Shown here piece by piece: positions 24,401-49,984 of a stretch of DNA of 64,000 nt. Under the pieces are notes generated by a model. That model ran no database searches. It was not told the origin of the DNA and saw nothing but the letters and a program-made list of their open reading frames with translations. This stretch comes from Pomphorhynchus laevis (lineage: Eukaryota; Acanthocephala; Palaeacanthocephala; Echinorhynchida; Pomphorhynchidae). Position 1 is the first letter of the stretch. The number at the start of each line of letters is the position of its first letter. The stretch is taken from assembly GCA_012934845.2 (NCBI GenBank), contig WNNJ02003516.1, positions 1-64,000 on the forward strand. Direction: 5' to 3'. The position numbers and the translations under genes were made by a program.

Positions 24401-24760
24401 AGTTTTGAAGCGGATGGCGAAATTGGAAGCTGAAAAATCTAAACGACCCTACAATCGTTGCATTGAAGACCTTAGAGTTGACATTGGTTTTCTAATGGCT
24501 AGGTCGGCTTCAGTCGCATTGCGAAATGCGAGGTCGAGAACTGGAAGGTTTGCAGGAATTGCAATGGAAAATTTTATTGGTGATACGATAGATGATCTTG
24601 AAATTCAAGATACACTGTCGTGCCAGGATGTTCAAATTTGATATATTATTTTTTATTTCAATTGTGACCCGTTAGGGATTGTTCTACTGTTGCCCATTAG
24701 GGACTTTGAAAGTCTTGTGTTTATTTGATTTACAATAAATATTTTTTATAAAAAAATAAG
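21489..24760 (+). mobile_element. Family Q RLE-type LINE, nearly complete coding region
   Basis: One frame is open from 21,489 to 23,150. It begins (21,501) with a Cys-rich knuckle (CCGCNGPNAKCKGCRC, then CTNCSAPNC), then an alpha-helical region (21,790-22,380), RT motifs AGPSGMDAHNW, KNPGVRPIGIGNVERR, LQVDASNAFNCINR, FTQGDPLSMFAF and RWYADDANCVG. A TGA at 23,151 interrupts the frame, which then continues to about 23,715 with ILGSVIGT and LLLPKRFGGLGIDDP. After a frameshift there (an A-rich run), 23,755-24,105 carries the CTCGN...RHCLAC knuckle and RHNAVRNFVASRL. After a second shift, 24,153-24,641 encodes the restriction-like endonuclease (ARLDIECNGLFGD, LDICTFNHL) and C-terminal helices. 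The start codon seen in the 62.7-kb copy is CTG here. One nonsense and two frameshifts imply a fairly young, inactive copy. AATAAA occurs at about 24,733. Confidence 0.85.
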
Positions 24761-26720
24761 TAAATAATTTATTATAACTTAATAATTGTTATTTACGCAG
24801 AACATCGTAATTTTAACTTTTTCGTTGTAGTTAATGTAAAATTTTGTTTCGCTTCCATTTAGAAGCGGTCTGGAACAACCTGATCCTTTAAATATGTACA
24901 CATGTGATTGCTGCGAGCGCAAGGACATATCCTGAACTTAATGACTGAACCGTTATAGGTCCAGCATAATGCAGCTGATGATGGTTTTTTTATTTGTCAT
25001 GCTAAGGTTTGTTTTGTCATGTTAAAATTTCGGTTTGTCCTGTAAAGACTTGTCCAATCAAGTGTCTTGTCGTGTATGTAATGTCTTTCTCTTATATTTT
25101 TCGTAATTATACCAACAAATAAAGGCTATAAATTATTAATATCGCTGTAACTGATAAAACATAAATAACCAATTTCTTTGAGAAACCCGATTGTGATATA
25201 AATGCACAATGCAGACACGAATATCACCGATATATCATATATAACGTCTTAATATTACGTCTTAATCGTGATAGAGGAGTGGAAAATAAAATTGTTGCAA
25301 TGATATGATTTATATATTCGTTTGTGTATTGTAATAAATGCATTGATAGACAAATTTATATTGGGTAATTAACTATCTAATACATCTTATTTACTAATCA
25401 ATTCATTAATATTCATAAATATTAAAGTAATTAATATTAGATTAATATTATGATAAATATTATAATATTAGTATGATTAATATTAATTAATTTCGAATAT
25501 GATTTATTTATTATATTTCGAAACTTTTGAGCAGGATTAGAAACAACAAATTTATTTTTAATTTGGCAATCAACTTTCAAAAAATGTTTAAAGCACGTTT
25601 AAATGTCTCTGTAACAGATTTAGGTTTGTCGCAAGAAGTATTGGATCAGACTTTTTTCAATACTTGTTCCACCAGACTTGTTCCACCCCAAAAAAATAAT
25701 GGCCCCATTTTTTTAATTTGTATCAGACTTGTTTTAACTTGTATCAGACTTGTTTTTTTCAACTTATATCAGAATTGTTCCACCCCAAAAATAATGGCAA
25801 CTTGTTTTTTCACTTTGTAATTCCATGATTAATTCCATTGTAACCTTGATAATTGAAAAGCTAATAAGATCCGTCTATCTTTTTTTATTTGTATGGAGAA
25901 ATGTAAGGACTATCCTTATATCGTTTCCATCTTTGTAAATGGAAAATTGTCAACAAATTATTGACTAAAAATTCTAAAAGCTATGCATTCAATGCCAATT
26001 TCGAATATGACAAATTTTAAGAAAATTTTAATAAGGTTTTTAGTAAACAATTTGTTTACTCAAAAATAGGTTTCATAATATAATATACTAATATATTTCA
26101 TTTTTATTTTATTTTTATAAAAATAAAAATGCGTAAATTTTTTGGCGAAAATTCTGTAATTAACTAATGCATCTAGTATAATATTAAAAATATTATTTAA
26201 AACATTATAATACGAATATTATAATTACAAAAATTAAATATTTTAATTTAATATTCTCTAATATTTATAAATATTTTGACAATATAGAACTTAAATTTAA
26301 TAATATAATAATATAGTTCTTTATAATTAAATAAATAGCTAAAATAACTTAATAAATAATCCAAAGTGCATTCAGATTTATTTTATTATACATTATTATA
26401 CAGTTTTAGCCACGGAATATTCTGGGCATCATTTCGACAAATGTGGCCATCAATGGTGTATATCATGTGGAAATAAACTAGATAACCGTAAAAAGGAAAA
26501 TTAGAAAACGTGAAAAGGAAATTTTAGGTTAGAAAAGAAACGGATATTTCAAAAAAATAGACAGAAAACCGGATATTTACGAATCTAAAAGTTTGGTCAT
26601 CAGAAAACTTTGAATTCATTAAAAACTTGATACGTTTAGATCGCATCTTGTAGAATTTATTTTTCAGGCAGCGGATGCTTGAAGCAAGTGGCGTAAGTAA
26701 AACAACGCACAAAAATTGAA
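24761..26720. other. AT-rich intergenic DNA
   Basis: No supported gene. About 25,660-25,810 has local imperfect repeats (TATCAGACTTGTTTT units and TTGTTCCACCCCAAAAA twice). The 97-codon frame across it is a by-product of these repeats. Confidence 0.55.
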
Positions 26721-26724
26721 AGTT

Positions 26725-26730
26725 TTTATT
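26725..26730 (-). promoter_or_regulatory. Candidate poly(A) signal for VCP
   Basis: AATAAA on the minus strand, about 250 bases after the VCP stop codon. Other AT-rich variants are nearby, so the choice is tentative. Confidence 0.35.
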
Positions 26731-26975
26731 TTAACAAATTAATTTTAATTTTAATGATAAAAACCTTCAATGAATCAAACCCGAAAGTGCATTTACTTTA
26801 TAACAATATTAACACTAACGGATATATTATTTTGTATAAATTAAATTTTTCTAAATTTTGTAATTTTTCAAGTACTCAAACAAAACTTGACGGTTTGTTA
26901 TGTGATAAATAACAGTAAAAGAGTTAATCTTCGAGTTTATCAACGATAGCTAAATCAGTGTCTAAAACAGACGAT

Positions 26976-40313
<13,338 letters not shown>

Positions 40314-43087
40314 CAGTACTGGCAAGTTGATAAGGATATATCTGTAAATCACAATTAAAAATAGTGAGAAACTAAAACGACTATAAAAACTTAAATTTTT
40401 GTCTAACTTTAAATTTTGATGTTTCATCAAAACTTGCATAAAAACTTTAATTCGCAAATGGCGACATGTTAAAACGCACATGGTATTTCAAATATTATTA
40501 AAATATTAATTTAAAAACTCGATACAAAGAGTTTCTAATGCTTTGATTACTCAATAAACGCTGGGTAGAGTTAAATGAGACTAACGTTAAATATACTAAA
40601 CTCCGACAGAGTTCACATGGCAAAAAGGAGCTACATAAACGCAACAATACATATTGTTGCACATAAAATATCTTAGATCTGTGAGGATAAACGATTTAAC
40701 ATTCGTTTACGCACGCAAAAATCTTTGCCAATGTAGAGAGTTGGTAATTTTTGCCGATTATGTGGGTAATTCTGTTACCATTTAAACAATTGAAATGTCG
40801 ACTATATAATAAACGATTTGATGGAAGCCTAATGAAGTTTTTCATCCGTTTTAAAATTCTTCGATAAAATATTTTAAAAAATAATTCGGCAAAAAATATG
40901 AATATCGAATAGAAGACAAGCACTTATTTAGGTAGTTTAAAGTATATAAGCAATTCTAAATTATAGAGGACTGGAGGATAATAATTCATTTTGTTTAGAA
41001 TACAGTGTATCTACGAAAAAGTTTAGCATCAGAGCTTCCTCGCAATGAAGTTTCAACCTAAACGCCCTTAAGGTATGTTGTATTTGTCCCATCAAAAAGG
41101 TTCTACTATAAAAGTTTAGAGAATGACACGTACTATAATAGGCGCATACTGTAAAATTAATAATAATTTTAAACCATGTTGAAAATTCATAACTGGCTTT
41201 CCCAAATCATACCTGCTCTAAGATGGATGCTGCTTTTAAGCAGTAAAAATAATATTTGAAATTCGTCAAATATCAAAGTATTAATAAAATCTTAAATTAA
41301 TAAAATTTTATATTTGAAATTCGTCAAATATTAAAGTATTCAATGAAATGCATTCAATCTAGCTCGAATGTATACGACGTTTGGTAGAAAGGAGCTCGAG
41401 GAAAAGTTAATGCGTTAAGCTCATTAACTTGCAAAATTAAAAAAAGTCATCACCAGTGGCAATACGGCAGTGAGGAATTAAATTGAATTTAATTTGATAA
41501 GGTTTGAAGTTTTCAATTATCCAAGATAGAATGGTACCCAGATAATTATTGTTGAAATGTGCTATTGCTACGGATCAGTAATCAAATATGGCAAATAATG
41601 CGTTTCGAAACCGAAAGATAACACGATAGCATTGGTAAATCTTGAGCAAAATATACGTGTCGTGTTGTAAAAAAGGTATAAATGATGAGGTTTTTAAATA
41701 GCATTGAAAATGGGGGAGCTTGCGAATACAGGTGTAATATATAAAAATTGATAGCTAAAGTGTGTTATGCTTCGTAATTGAAATCGAAATAAAACACTGC
41801 TGAGCGAAATATCCACTACATAGTTGTTCACGTGGTTTATAGAAAATGGCTGTTGGCTCATTTTAATAATGCAGGAATCCGCGATACTGGATAAAATCAA
41901 CAAATGCAGAATGCTTTCTAGTCTTACTATTCGTAAATTTGTAACAAACAGTGGCTATTTTTGTGTGCGGAGCTCGAGAAGAATCAAAACTTTGGTAAAG
42001 TTGCTTGTTTCCGAATATGCAGTCAACACTTTACATCTTGAAGTAAATAGTGAACGCTTTATTAATATCGTTTTATTTTATCTCAAATGACCTCGTTCAT
42101 AATTTCCTTGTAAGTTCTTACCAATCGTTAATATCAGTTATTAAATTTTACTCTGTTCGTTCATGGTCAAGTCAACTGAAAATCACAGATCAAAATAAAA
42201 TTTCGCTACGAGTTATTCGAGTCTGAATTTGAAAAACTCGTATTATATACCTAGATCGTCCAGGAAGCGGTTAGGATACAAACATACAAAAATGTTTAAA
42301 TATTTTTATTTTTGATTACAAAATCAAAAAACTGCCATTTTTGAATGAAATAGATTGTCATTTAAAGTGATTGATAACCTTAAATGTAATTAAAGACGTT
42401 TTAATAGAAACCTCCAAGAATGATGGATTAAATACGTTAAGAAGTTCTAAACACTAGAATTATCCTATACAACTTGATCTCATTTATTTAGATTATATTC
42501 GTGATGTTCTGTAAAAATGTAAAATTATCAATGTTGCTTTGCCTTGACCTAATTACAATGAGCTTGCTGGCATACATAACGATAACGAAGTCACTTAATT
42601 TCGACGAACAATAGGGTGAATGGTATACACGTTTTATTGTGAAAATGTAATTGGTTTACGTGTAAAGAAATTTTATTCATTGACCTAATCGAATCTTTAT
42701 AATAATATCGTGTTATGGACTCAAAAGCCGGAAGAACAAATGATAATAATTTCGACATTTAGGCTTTAATTGTGTGAAGAATGCCAACGAGTGTATAGTT
42801 CGAACTTTACACATCCAATGAAATTAATATTAGAAGGACCTGTATATTGCGAGAACGCAATACAATGCAATATGTATTGCGTAATACAATGTAATACATA
42901 TTGTATTACAATATGTAATACATTGCAATATGTAACCGATATATGTATCTAACATATTGTATATTATGTATCTAGCATATTGTTTTTATGCAAACTGATA
43001 GAATGATTAGAGTCAAACATATTAAGGTCAAATCTTTATAACCGTCGGTTATAGAGCAATCCACACGCTGGAGATGTGTGGATTAAT
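40314..43087. other. Region upstream of VCP; promoter not resolvable
   Basis: The VCP 5' UTR and promoter must begin here, but I see no TATA box or other motif I would defend. Several 60-90 codon frames (41,824-42,090 plus, 41,903-41,694 minus, 42,770-42,952 plus) lack recognisable motifs. About 42,840-42,960 is a palindromic ATGTAATACAAT simple repeat. Confidence 0.5.
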
Positions 43088-43248
43088 CATTTATATACGC
43101 CAATCAACTTCCCTACCGTGCTTCAAACGACAAATCCGATCTCATTTAGACAATTTATCTGCTTGACTTTTTTATTTTTATTTGTGGACTTGTAAGCGTG
43201 CAGCTTGCACGCATTTGCCACGTTAAATAAATTTGTATTATTATATCG
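43088..43248 (+). mobile_element. K2 LINE 3'-tail copy
   Basis: Only the last 160 bp of subfamily K2: the TACGCCAATCAACTTCC coding end, the hairpin GCGTGC-AGCTT-GCACGC (43,196-43,212), and the CCACGTTAAATAAATTTG(TATTAT) tail. Severely 5'-truncated. Confidence 0.8.
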
Positions 43249-43269
43249 CTTGAACCAAGTAAATTGTTG

Positions 43270-44078
43270 ATCAATGATAAGACAATGGTATCCAAAATTA
43301 TGTGGATCCTACCTCGACGCCTCGGCTTAGAACCTCCTTCCGTATCATTAAATTCTACAATTCTTCCTATCGTTGATAATCTCATTTTCCTAGGCTTCCA
43401 TTTTGACAACCGACTTTCACTTAAACCTTTCGTTAGAGATAAAGTACGCTCATCTACCTGTATACTCCGCAACCTCCATCAAGTTCGTAGATTGATCGAT
43501 TCCCCTTTTTGTATGACTCTAATATCTTCTCTCCTTTTTTCTAGACTCGATTATTGTCTTAGTCTATTTTCCAACTCACCTAAATCCACTCTTCTTCCCC
43601 TACAACGCATCGTCAACGCAGCCGTCCGAATTCTCTTCCGTCTTCGTCGTTTTGATCATACATCCTAGAATCTTGCTTCTCTCGATTTGCCTACAATTTA
43701 TTGTCGTGTTCAAATTCGTCTTCTTATCGTTGCTTTCCGCCTTGTAACTCTTCATACCCGTTCATTTCTCAATCTTCCTTTTCTTGATAATTCTCGTCCT
43801 GTTTACTGTTCCTTGCATTCCTGTAATTCCCTTCTTTTACATGTCCCAAACTACTCTACCTCCTTTGGACTCCGCTCCTTCATTGTGGCTGCTCCTCTAT
43901 CGTGGAACCATCTGCCCATTCATATACGCCAATCAACTTCCCTGCCGTGCTTCCAACGACAAATCCGATTCCATTTAAACAATTTATCGGCTTGACTTTT
44001 TCATTTTTGTTTGTGGACTTGTAAGCGTACAGCGTGTACGCATTTGTCACATTAAATAAATTTGTATTATTATATCCC
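43270..44078 (+). mobile_element. K2 LINE, 3' fragment
   Basis: Frame 43,264-43,668 encodes the post-YADD part of a CR1/L2-like RT (IMWILPRRLG, LIFLGFHFDNRLSLKPFV, LDYCLSLFSNSPKSTLLPLQ), and 43,687-43,995 encodes the C terminus; one stop or frameshift lies between them. It ends in the hairpin GCGTAC-AGCGT-GTACGC (44,025-44,041), where a G-C pair has become A-T, plus TAAATAAATTTG(TATTAT). Confidence 0.85.
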
Positions 44079-44085
44079 TATATTT

Positions 44086-45033
44086 TGCAGGGTCCATCAA
44101 GGTTCTGTCCTAGGTACCCTGATTTTCACTCTACTGCTTGGCGATCTCTTTCCGTTTATCAAACTTTACTCCTTTATTGTCATGCAATACGCCGATGACA
44201 TCCTCATATATGCTCATGCATCCGCACATCGCATACACGATATCAGCATTTCTGCCTCCAACTGTCTTTCTTCTATCCACAAACGTCTCTCTAATCTCCA
44301 CCTCGTTCTAAACCCCGACAATTCCAAAATAATGTGGATCCTCCCCCCGTAAACCAAACATATCTCCTCCCACTGTATTTTTTGCCTCTTCGATCATCCC
44401 CATAGTCCAGAATCTCACTTTCTTAGGCTTATTTTTCGATGATCACCTTTCTCTTAAACCCTTCGTCCGCGACAAGGTCCGCTCGTCTAACTTTATTCTC
44501 CGTGACATCCGCCGTATACGCCCCCTTATCGACTTCCGTTCTTGTATGTCTCTTCTTTCAACGCTTCTTTTTCCTAAAATCGATTACTGCCTTCGCCTTT
44601 TCCCCAATTCTCCAAAATCCATAATCCTACTCCTACAACGAATAATCAACACCGCCGTTCGAGTGCTCATACGTCTCCGTCGCTTCGACCACACATCCAC
44701 ATATCTTGCCCAAATCTCCTGGCCCACCATCCACATCCGTATCAAACTCCGCCTTCTTCTCGTAACTTTTTGTCTCATCGCTGTCGGATCCGTCCTACCC
44801 TCTTACTCCACGTTCCCAATTATTCCAACAACTACGGTCTCTGATCCTTCCTCGTCGCCGCATCATCCTCTGGTATCAACTTCCCCTCGACGTCCGCCGC
44901 GCTCCCTCCTTTATTACATTGAAATACCTCTTTCGTTCACACCTTCTCGACACATGATTTACATTTTTGTTTTGTTGTGGTCATGTAAGCGTGCGCTGGC
45001 ACGCATTTGCTACGTTAAAAAAAAACATTTTTT
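44086..45033 (+). mobile_element. K1 LINE, 3' fragment
   Basis: Frame 44,062-44,352 carries HQGSVLGTLIFTLLLGD and MQYADDILIYAHAS (RT motifs B and C). After frameshifts, 44,439-45,058 covers the C-terminal basic region (RVLIRLRRFDHTS). The end is GCGTGC-GCTG-GCACGC, then TTAAAAAAAAAC and a T-run at about 45,030. It joins directly to a possible exon. Confidence 0.85.
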
Positions 45034-45042
45034 TATCAAACC

Positions 45043-45357
45043 AGAACAGTTCAAATGATACAAATCAGTTAAAACGATCATTAAATGTACATGACTCTCT
45101 GCATATCGACGAACTTCCTCAACCTCCTAATAGTATGATTAATTTTAATAGTGAAAATGAAACTGCCAGCAAGCAAGATAAGGACTATTTGCTTCAGCAG
45201 ATTCGCAACAAAGCTTTCAACCTTCGAAGAGTGTGGATAACGAATCGATCATCAACAAATGACCTCTTAGAGGGCGTTATGAAGCCGCTTCTTTTGCATA
45301 CAGCCTCAACTCATGCACTTTAAATGCGACGCGACAGAATTCACCTTGACAATAGGT
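45043..45357 (+). CDS. Possible host exon with WH2-like motif, unrecognised
   Basis: Immediately after the K1 tail the sequence reads ...TTTTTTTATCAAACCAG|AACAGT, a good acceptor, and opens a frame without LINE similarity. It has an acidic and polar stretch (VHDSLHIDELPQPPNS), then DKDYLLQQIRNKAFNLRRV, whose LLxxIR.....LRRV spacing resembles an actin-binding WH2 motif, then LLEGVMKPLLLHTA. A TAA at about 45,321 interrupts the frame; coding-like sequence (MRRDRIHLDNR) continues to a donor-like AATAG|gtaatt at 45,357. It may be a real exon ending earlier, a decayed exon or a pseudogene. No partner exons were identified. Confidence 0.35.
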
Positions 45358-46330
45358 AATTAATAGATTATGACTAATGAGAATAAAATGTAACATAAAC
45401 TGATTCTATTTGATAGGCATTATTTATAAGATTATGATCACAGTTAACTAACTGTAACCGGATCTTACTAAAATTTGAATCAATGTAAATGAACGGACTT
45501 GACAAACAAAATCACATCATGTAAATTAACAGAAATGACAAACAAAATAAACGAACATACTGAGATTTAATAACGGATCTTAAGTACTGGTAATAACTTA
45601 CAAAGAAATTATGAACAAGGTCATTTCAGAAAAATAGAACGAACACTGATGTTAGGGTGTTGAACATGTTATATGACACTTTAGTACGTGTAGACAGTAT
45701 TACTGTATTCAAAAGGAGACTTATTGAATGAATACGGCTTTCCGGCCAAGAAACTATTCGAATGGTATACTCAACAAATTGACTACAATTTCAAAATTGT
45801 AACCTTAGTAATTTTTAATTGTTTTTCTTGTGTTTTAGTGAGCAGACTGAAAAGCCTTAGGGCTTTGCCTTGTAAATTAATAATAATTAATAACATCGAT
45901 AAAAGGTAAAAGTTCACAATTAACTTCAAAAAGGTGTAAAGTGTTGATTACATATTACAAGCAACTTCACTAAAGTTTTGATTATTCTCAAGCTCTGACA
46001 TGAAATTATATAAAGCAAAAAATTAAAAGCTTTTTAATTAAAAAATAAATTCATTGTCTTCTGAAATGAGATTATACTTTGTTCTGTCACAACCAGTTGA
46101 GCAATAAGCTCGCTAATAGGTAAGATCACAAACAGTTAAATTAATTACAAACATCTCTCAACAGATCATTAAACCAATAAAGTTCGTCTAATAACCATAT
46201 ACTTATCTCTATCATGCATTTTTTAAACAGGTAAATAGTAGATGAGCATACTGTTGACACCAGAAGTATGTTCTAAAGTCCAACAACACGCTTGGATACG
46301 CAGCATGTCCGGGTGTGCTGGATTCGAGGG
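45358..46330. other. AT-rich DNA, no gene seen
   Basis: No supported feature. A 61-codon frame at 45,724-45,909 has no known motif. Confidence 0.5.
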
Positions 46331-46402
46331 GCACAATATATATATATATTTGGAAAATACACTAGGGTTTAAAATTAGATATTTATATATATATATAATA
46401 TT

Positions 46403-46445
<43 letters not shown>

Positions 46446-46490
46446 GAAAATAGCACTAGGGTTTAAAATTAGATATTTATATAGCATACG
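46331..46490. repeat. (TA)n microsatellite with duplicated flank
   Basis: A TA run at about 46,380-46,442 lies between two near-identical 45-bp words (TTTGGAAAATACACTAGGG and TTTGGAAAATAGCACTAGGG, each followed by TTTAAAATTAGATATTTATA). Confidence 0.85.
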
Positions 46491-46499
46491 TAAATTTTG

Positions 46500-47435
46500 T
46501 ATCTTCCATAGACGTATAGTCATACTAACTAACATTGTATGTTTCTTAACGTTAGCTTTTTGTTCAGCTTCATCATTTAAGCTAAGAATTTGATATTTAT
46601 GTCAGTGAAAGTATAAATTGCATGATACAAACAATCATCACTAAGAGCTGCTTGAGCTGAAGACCATCATTGCATGTATTTAATGTAGAAAAACAATATG
46701 ATATATATTCAGTAATGAATTGTGATTCTTATTAACCAGAATTTACAGAACTCTTGAGAGAAAACTACTATTTTTCTACAGTTCAAAATCTTTCTAAACT
46801 CAACTGTTTAAGATGCGGACAAGACATTTTACATTCGATGCAAAATTTCGCTATAAATTTTTCTTTATAAAGATATAAAGAAACAAAAAATATTGACATG
46901 AAGAAATCAGAAAGCATAAGGACAACTGAGTAGAGTTCCGTTGACATGCTTAGATATAATAAATATCGATTAATCGAAAGCGTACAAACATATTTGGCAC
47001 CTAGAAGTGCCATATTTCAGAAGGACATTTTTAGTCGTTGATCTACATTAAGAGGAGAATGTGCTTAAATGATTGGAAGGGAAAAGTGATAAGATTGGCA
47101 AGTAGAGTTTCAGGCTGATAAGGCGACAAAAGAGTAAAATCGATGACTCTGTTGGGGGGCATCACTCTTTTGGGGGTATTTAGGGACGGAACCAGCTTAG
47201 TGGTAGCAGAACATTAAATAACTTTTATTTTATTTAAAATTAAAAATACCGTAATGCTTGATTGCTCTAAAGCTTAGCGAATATGGCATTAAACTAATCG
47301 AAATGATTGATTGATGAAATATCTATATGGATTGTTGCAATAATTCGTATTATTGAAACTGAACGGAATACTAATGAATAGCAGAGACGTTATAAATAGC
47401 TTTCAACTTAACTATTAATTGCGTGTTTAGCTTAT
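46500..47435. other. Intergenic DNA, no gene seen
   Basis: AT-rich. About 47,130-47,200 is locally G-rich (TTGGGGGGCAT, TTTTGGGGGTATTTAGGG), with no recognised identity. Confidence 0.5.
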
Positions 47436-47437
47436 TC

Positions 47438-48187
47438 GATGGATCCTCCCCGTCAACCTAACTAATCTCCTCCTTTGTATCTTTTGCCTCGTCAATAATT
47501 TCCATAGTCCACAATCTCACTTTCTTATGATTCCATTTCGATTATTACCTTTCTCTTAAAACCTTCGTCCGCGACAAGATCCGCTCGTCTAACTGAATTC
47601 TCGGTGACACCCGCCGTAATCAACCCCCTTATCGACTTCCGTTCTTGTATGTCTCTTCTTTCATCGTTTCTTTTCCCTAAATTCGATTACTACCTCAGCC
47701 TTTTCGCAAATTATCCAAAATCCATCATCCTACCCTACAACGCCTCATCAACTACACCGCTCGAGTGATCATACGTCTCCGTCGCTTTGATCACACATCA
47801 CATATCTTGCCCAACTCTCCTGGCCCACCATCCGCATCCGCATCAAATTCCGCCTGCTTCTCGTAACTTTTCGTATCATCGCTGTCGGCTCCCCCATCGT
47901 TCACCAACCTCCCTTTCTTAGACGACACTCGTCGCGTTCTCGTAATTCTCTCTTACTCTACATTCCCAATTACTCAAACAACTACGGTCTCCGATCCTTC
48001 CTCGTCGCCACCCAACTCGTCTGGAATCAGCTCCCACTCGACGTCCGCCGCGCTCCCTCCTTTATTGCATTCAAATGCCGCCTCCGTACTCACCTCCTCA
48101 AAACATGATTTAGATTTTTGTTGTTGTGGTCATGTAAGCGTGTGTCGGCACGTATTTGCCACGTAAAAATAAATCTTTTTTATTTTT
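47438..48187 (+). mobile_element. K1 LINE, 3' fragment
   Basis: Similar to the 44.3-45.0 kb copy from the ATGGATCCTCCCCGT equivalent of IMWILPP onward, with many small indels. It ends with the hairpin GCGTGT-GTCG-GCACGT (all six positions still pair if G-U is allowed), then CCACGTAAAAATAAATC and T-rich sequence. Confidence 0.8.
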
Positions 48188-48189
48188 TC

Positions 48190-48919
48190 CAAAGTCGCAT
48201 TTAAGAATTAAGAAAAATAAGCGATAAGTAATGAATCACTGAAAGCCAAAATGGAACAAAAATTTAGTCACATTATGTAGTTTTTATTTATATAAACTTG
48301 TAAATTATGTAGTTTTCAAGTTTGTATAGTCAAGTTTTCAAGTATCTCCAAGACAGTAAATCAGCATGGTAAAAAGTTAGTTTTTATTTCGATATCAAAT
48401 AATTAAAATTTCAAATATTTGTATATTTTTGTTTTTAATTAAACTATATTTTACAGTAAAACAAAATATAAAGTCAAAATATACCGAGAGTATATATACT
48501 CAGAAATCAATATAATAACAAGACAGTAACAAGATTTTCTCTTAATACTATATGCAAATAAACTGTATTTGAAATACTTTAAAACTTAATTTAGATATTA
48601 CAATTTTAAACCAAGTATATTTAAAACGCAACGAGATTTAAAGAGATCATTCAGACAAATAAATATTGAATTAGTATTAAAATTTAATTATGTTTGGACA
48701 GCTTATTTTAAAGTATATGCAATAGAAAGAGACCAGCTGGGTATCGTAGACGATAAGAAACATTATATCAAAATGAAATGTAAATATTATATAACATGGC
48801 AAATATAAAAATAATTATTATTTTAATAAATGTACAAATCTTTAATAACTGTAATTCTCTGTTTACGAAAATTTTTGAATGATAGAATTTTTACATGTAC
48901 AGCACAAATCGATAGACTC
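48190..48919. other. AT-rich DNA, no gene seen
   Basis: No long frames and no recognised repeat. Confidence 0.6.
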
Positions 48920-49033
48920 CATTGACCCCATTTAAACAATTTATCTGCTTGACTTTTTTATTTTTGTTTTGGACTTGTAAGCGTGCAGCTTGTACGCATT
49001 TGTCACATTAAATAAATTTGTATTATTATATGT
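48920..49033 (+). mobile_element. K2 LINE 3'-tail copy
   Basis: Only the last 110 bp of K2, with hairpin GCGTGC-AGCTT-GTACGC (48,981-48,997), in which one pair is G-U, and the TAAATAAATTTG(TATTAT) end. Confidence 0.8.
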
Positions 49034-49061
49034 GTATTTTATATAATCCTATTTAATATAA

Positions 49062-49463
49062 AAACGATTTATTTTTAAGCGGTAAATGCGTGCCGGCGTA
49101 CGCTTACATGACCAAGGAACAATAATCTAAGTCATTTGTCAAGAAGGTGATAACGGAGAAGTTATTTGAATGTGATAAAGGAGGGAGCGCGAAAGACGTT
49201 GAGAGGGAGTTGATTTCAGGCTTCTTCCTCATCAAGGGAGGCGATGAGGAAGGATCGGATACCGTCGTTGTTGGAGTAATTGGGAACGTAGGGTAAGAGG
49301 GAATTACGGGAACGCTGCGATAGAGAGAGGTGAGGCGAGTGCCGTCTAAGAAAGGGAGGTTGGTGAACGATGGGGAGCCGACAGCGATGAGACGAAAAGT
49401 TACGAGAAGACGGAGTTGGATGTGGATCTGGATGATGAGCCAGGCGAGTTGGGCAAAATGTAT
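49062..49463 (-). mobile_element. K1 LINE, 3' fragment
   Basis: Minus-strand copy of the last 400 bp of K1: hairpin GCGTAC-GCCG-GCACGC and the C-terminal coding region (same words as 51.5-51.7 kb). 5'-truncated at about 49,463, where AT-rich DNA resumes. Confidence 0.8.
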
Positions 49464-49984
49464 CTAAATATTTAAATAAAATACCAATTTTAAATAACCA
49501 ATTTAGATATATCTATATCTAAATAAAATTTAAATCACCATGATGAAGGTTTCTAATTGTAGAGAATCTACGAATTCTATAAAGGCTAAAAATAATCTTA
49601 AAATTAGACAAATACAGTTCTGTTTAGCATTATTATCAGTTTAATTTATTCAATAGAAACGTGACCCCTATTTTACAGTCTCATGTGATAAAATTAACGA
49701 TTTATGCTTTCATAACCTAGATTTATTTTTTGTCATGTGGCTAGTGATTTGTGTAATGCATATTGACTGCTGCTAAATTTACATTATTTAAATCAGGTTT
49801 TATTATATTCACAGTAATTTTGGTTGTGTTCCATTTGTATAAAATTGAAGAGTAAATTCATTATTGCAAAAACTTATTTTCCAAAGTTGAATAGCTCTAC
49901 AGCTATTCAACTTAACAAATACACAAATACAATTATATTCGTTGTAATATAATTGCTTGCTCACTATGGCTTCTATTTTCATAC

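Noticed and set aside
25527-25820. 97-codon plus-strand frame
   Set aside because: Half of it is built from local repeats of TATCAGACTTGTTTT, with no protein-like composition.
41694-42952. Short frames upstream of VCP as genes
   Set aside because: 60-90 codons, no motif, no splice or start context worth defending. One overlaps a simple repeat.
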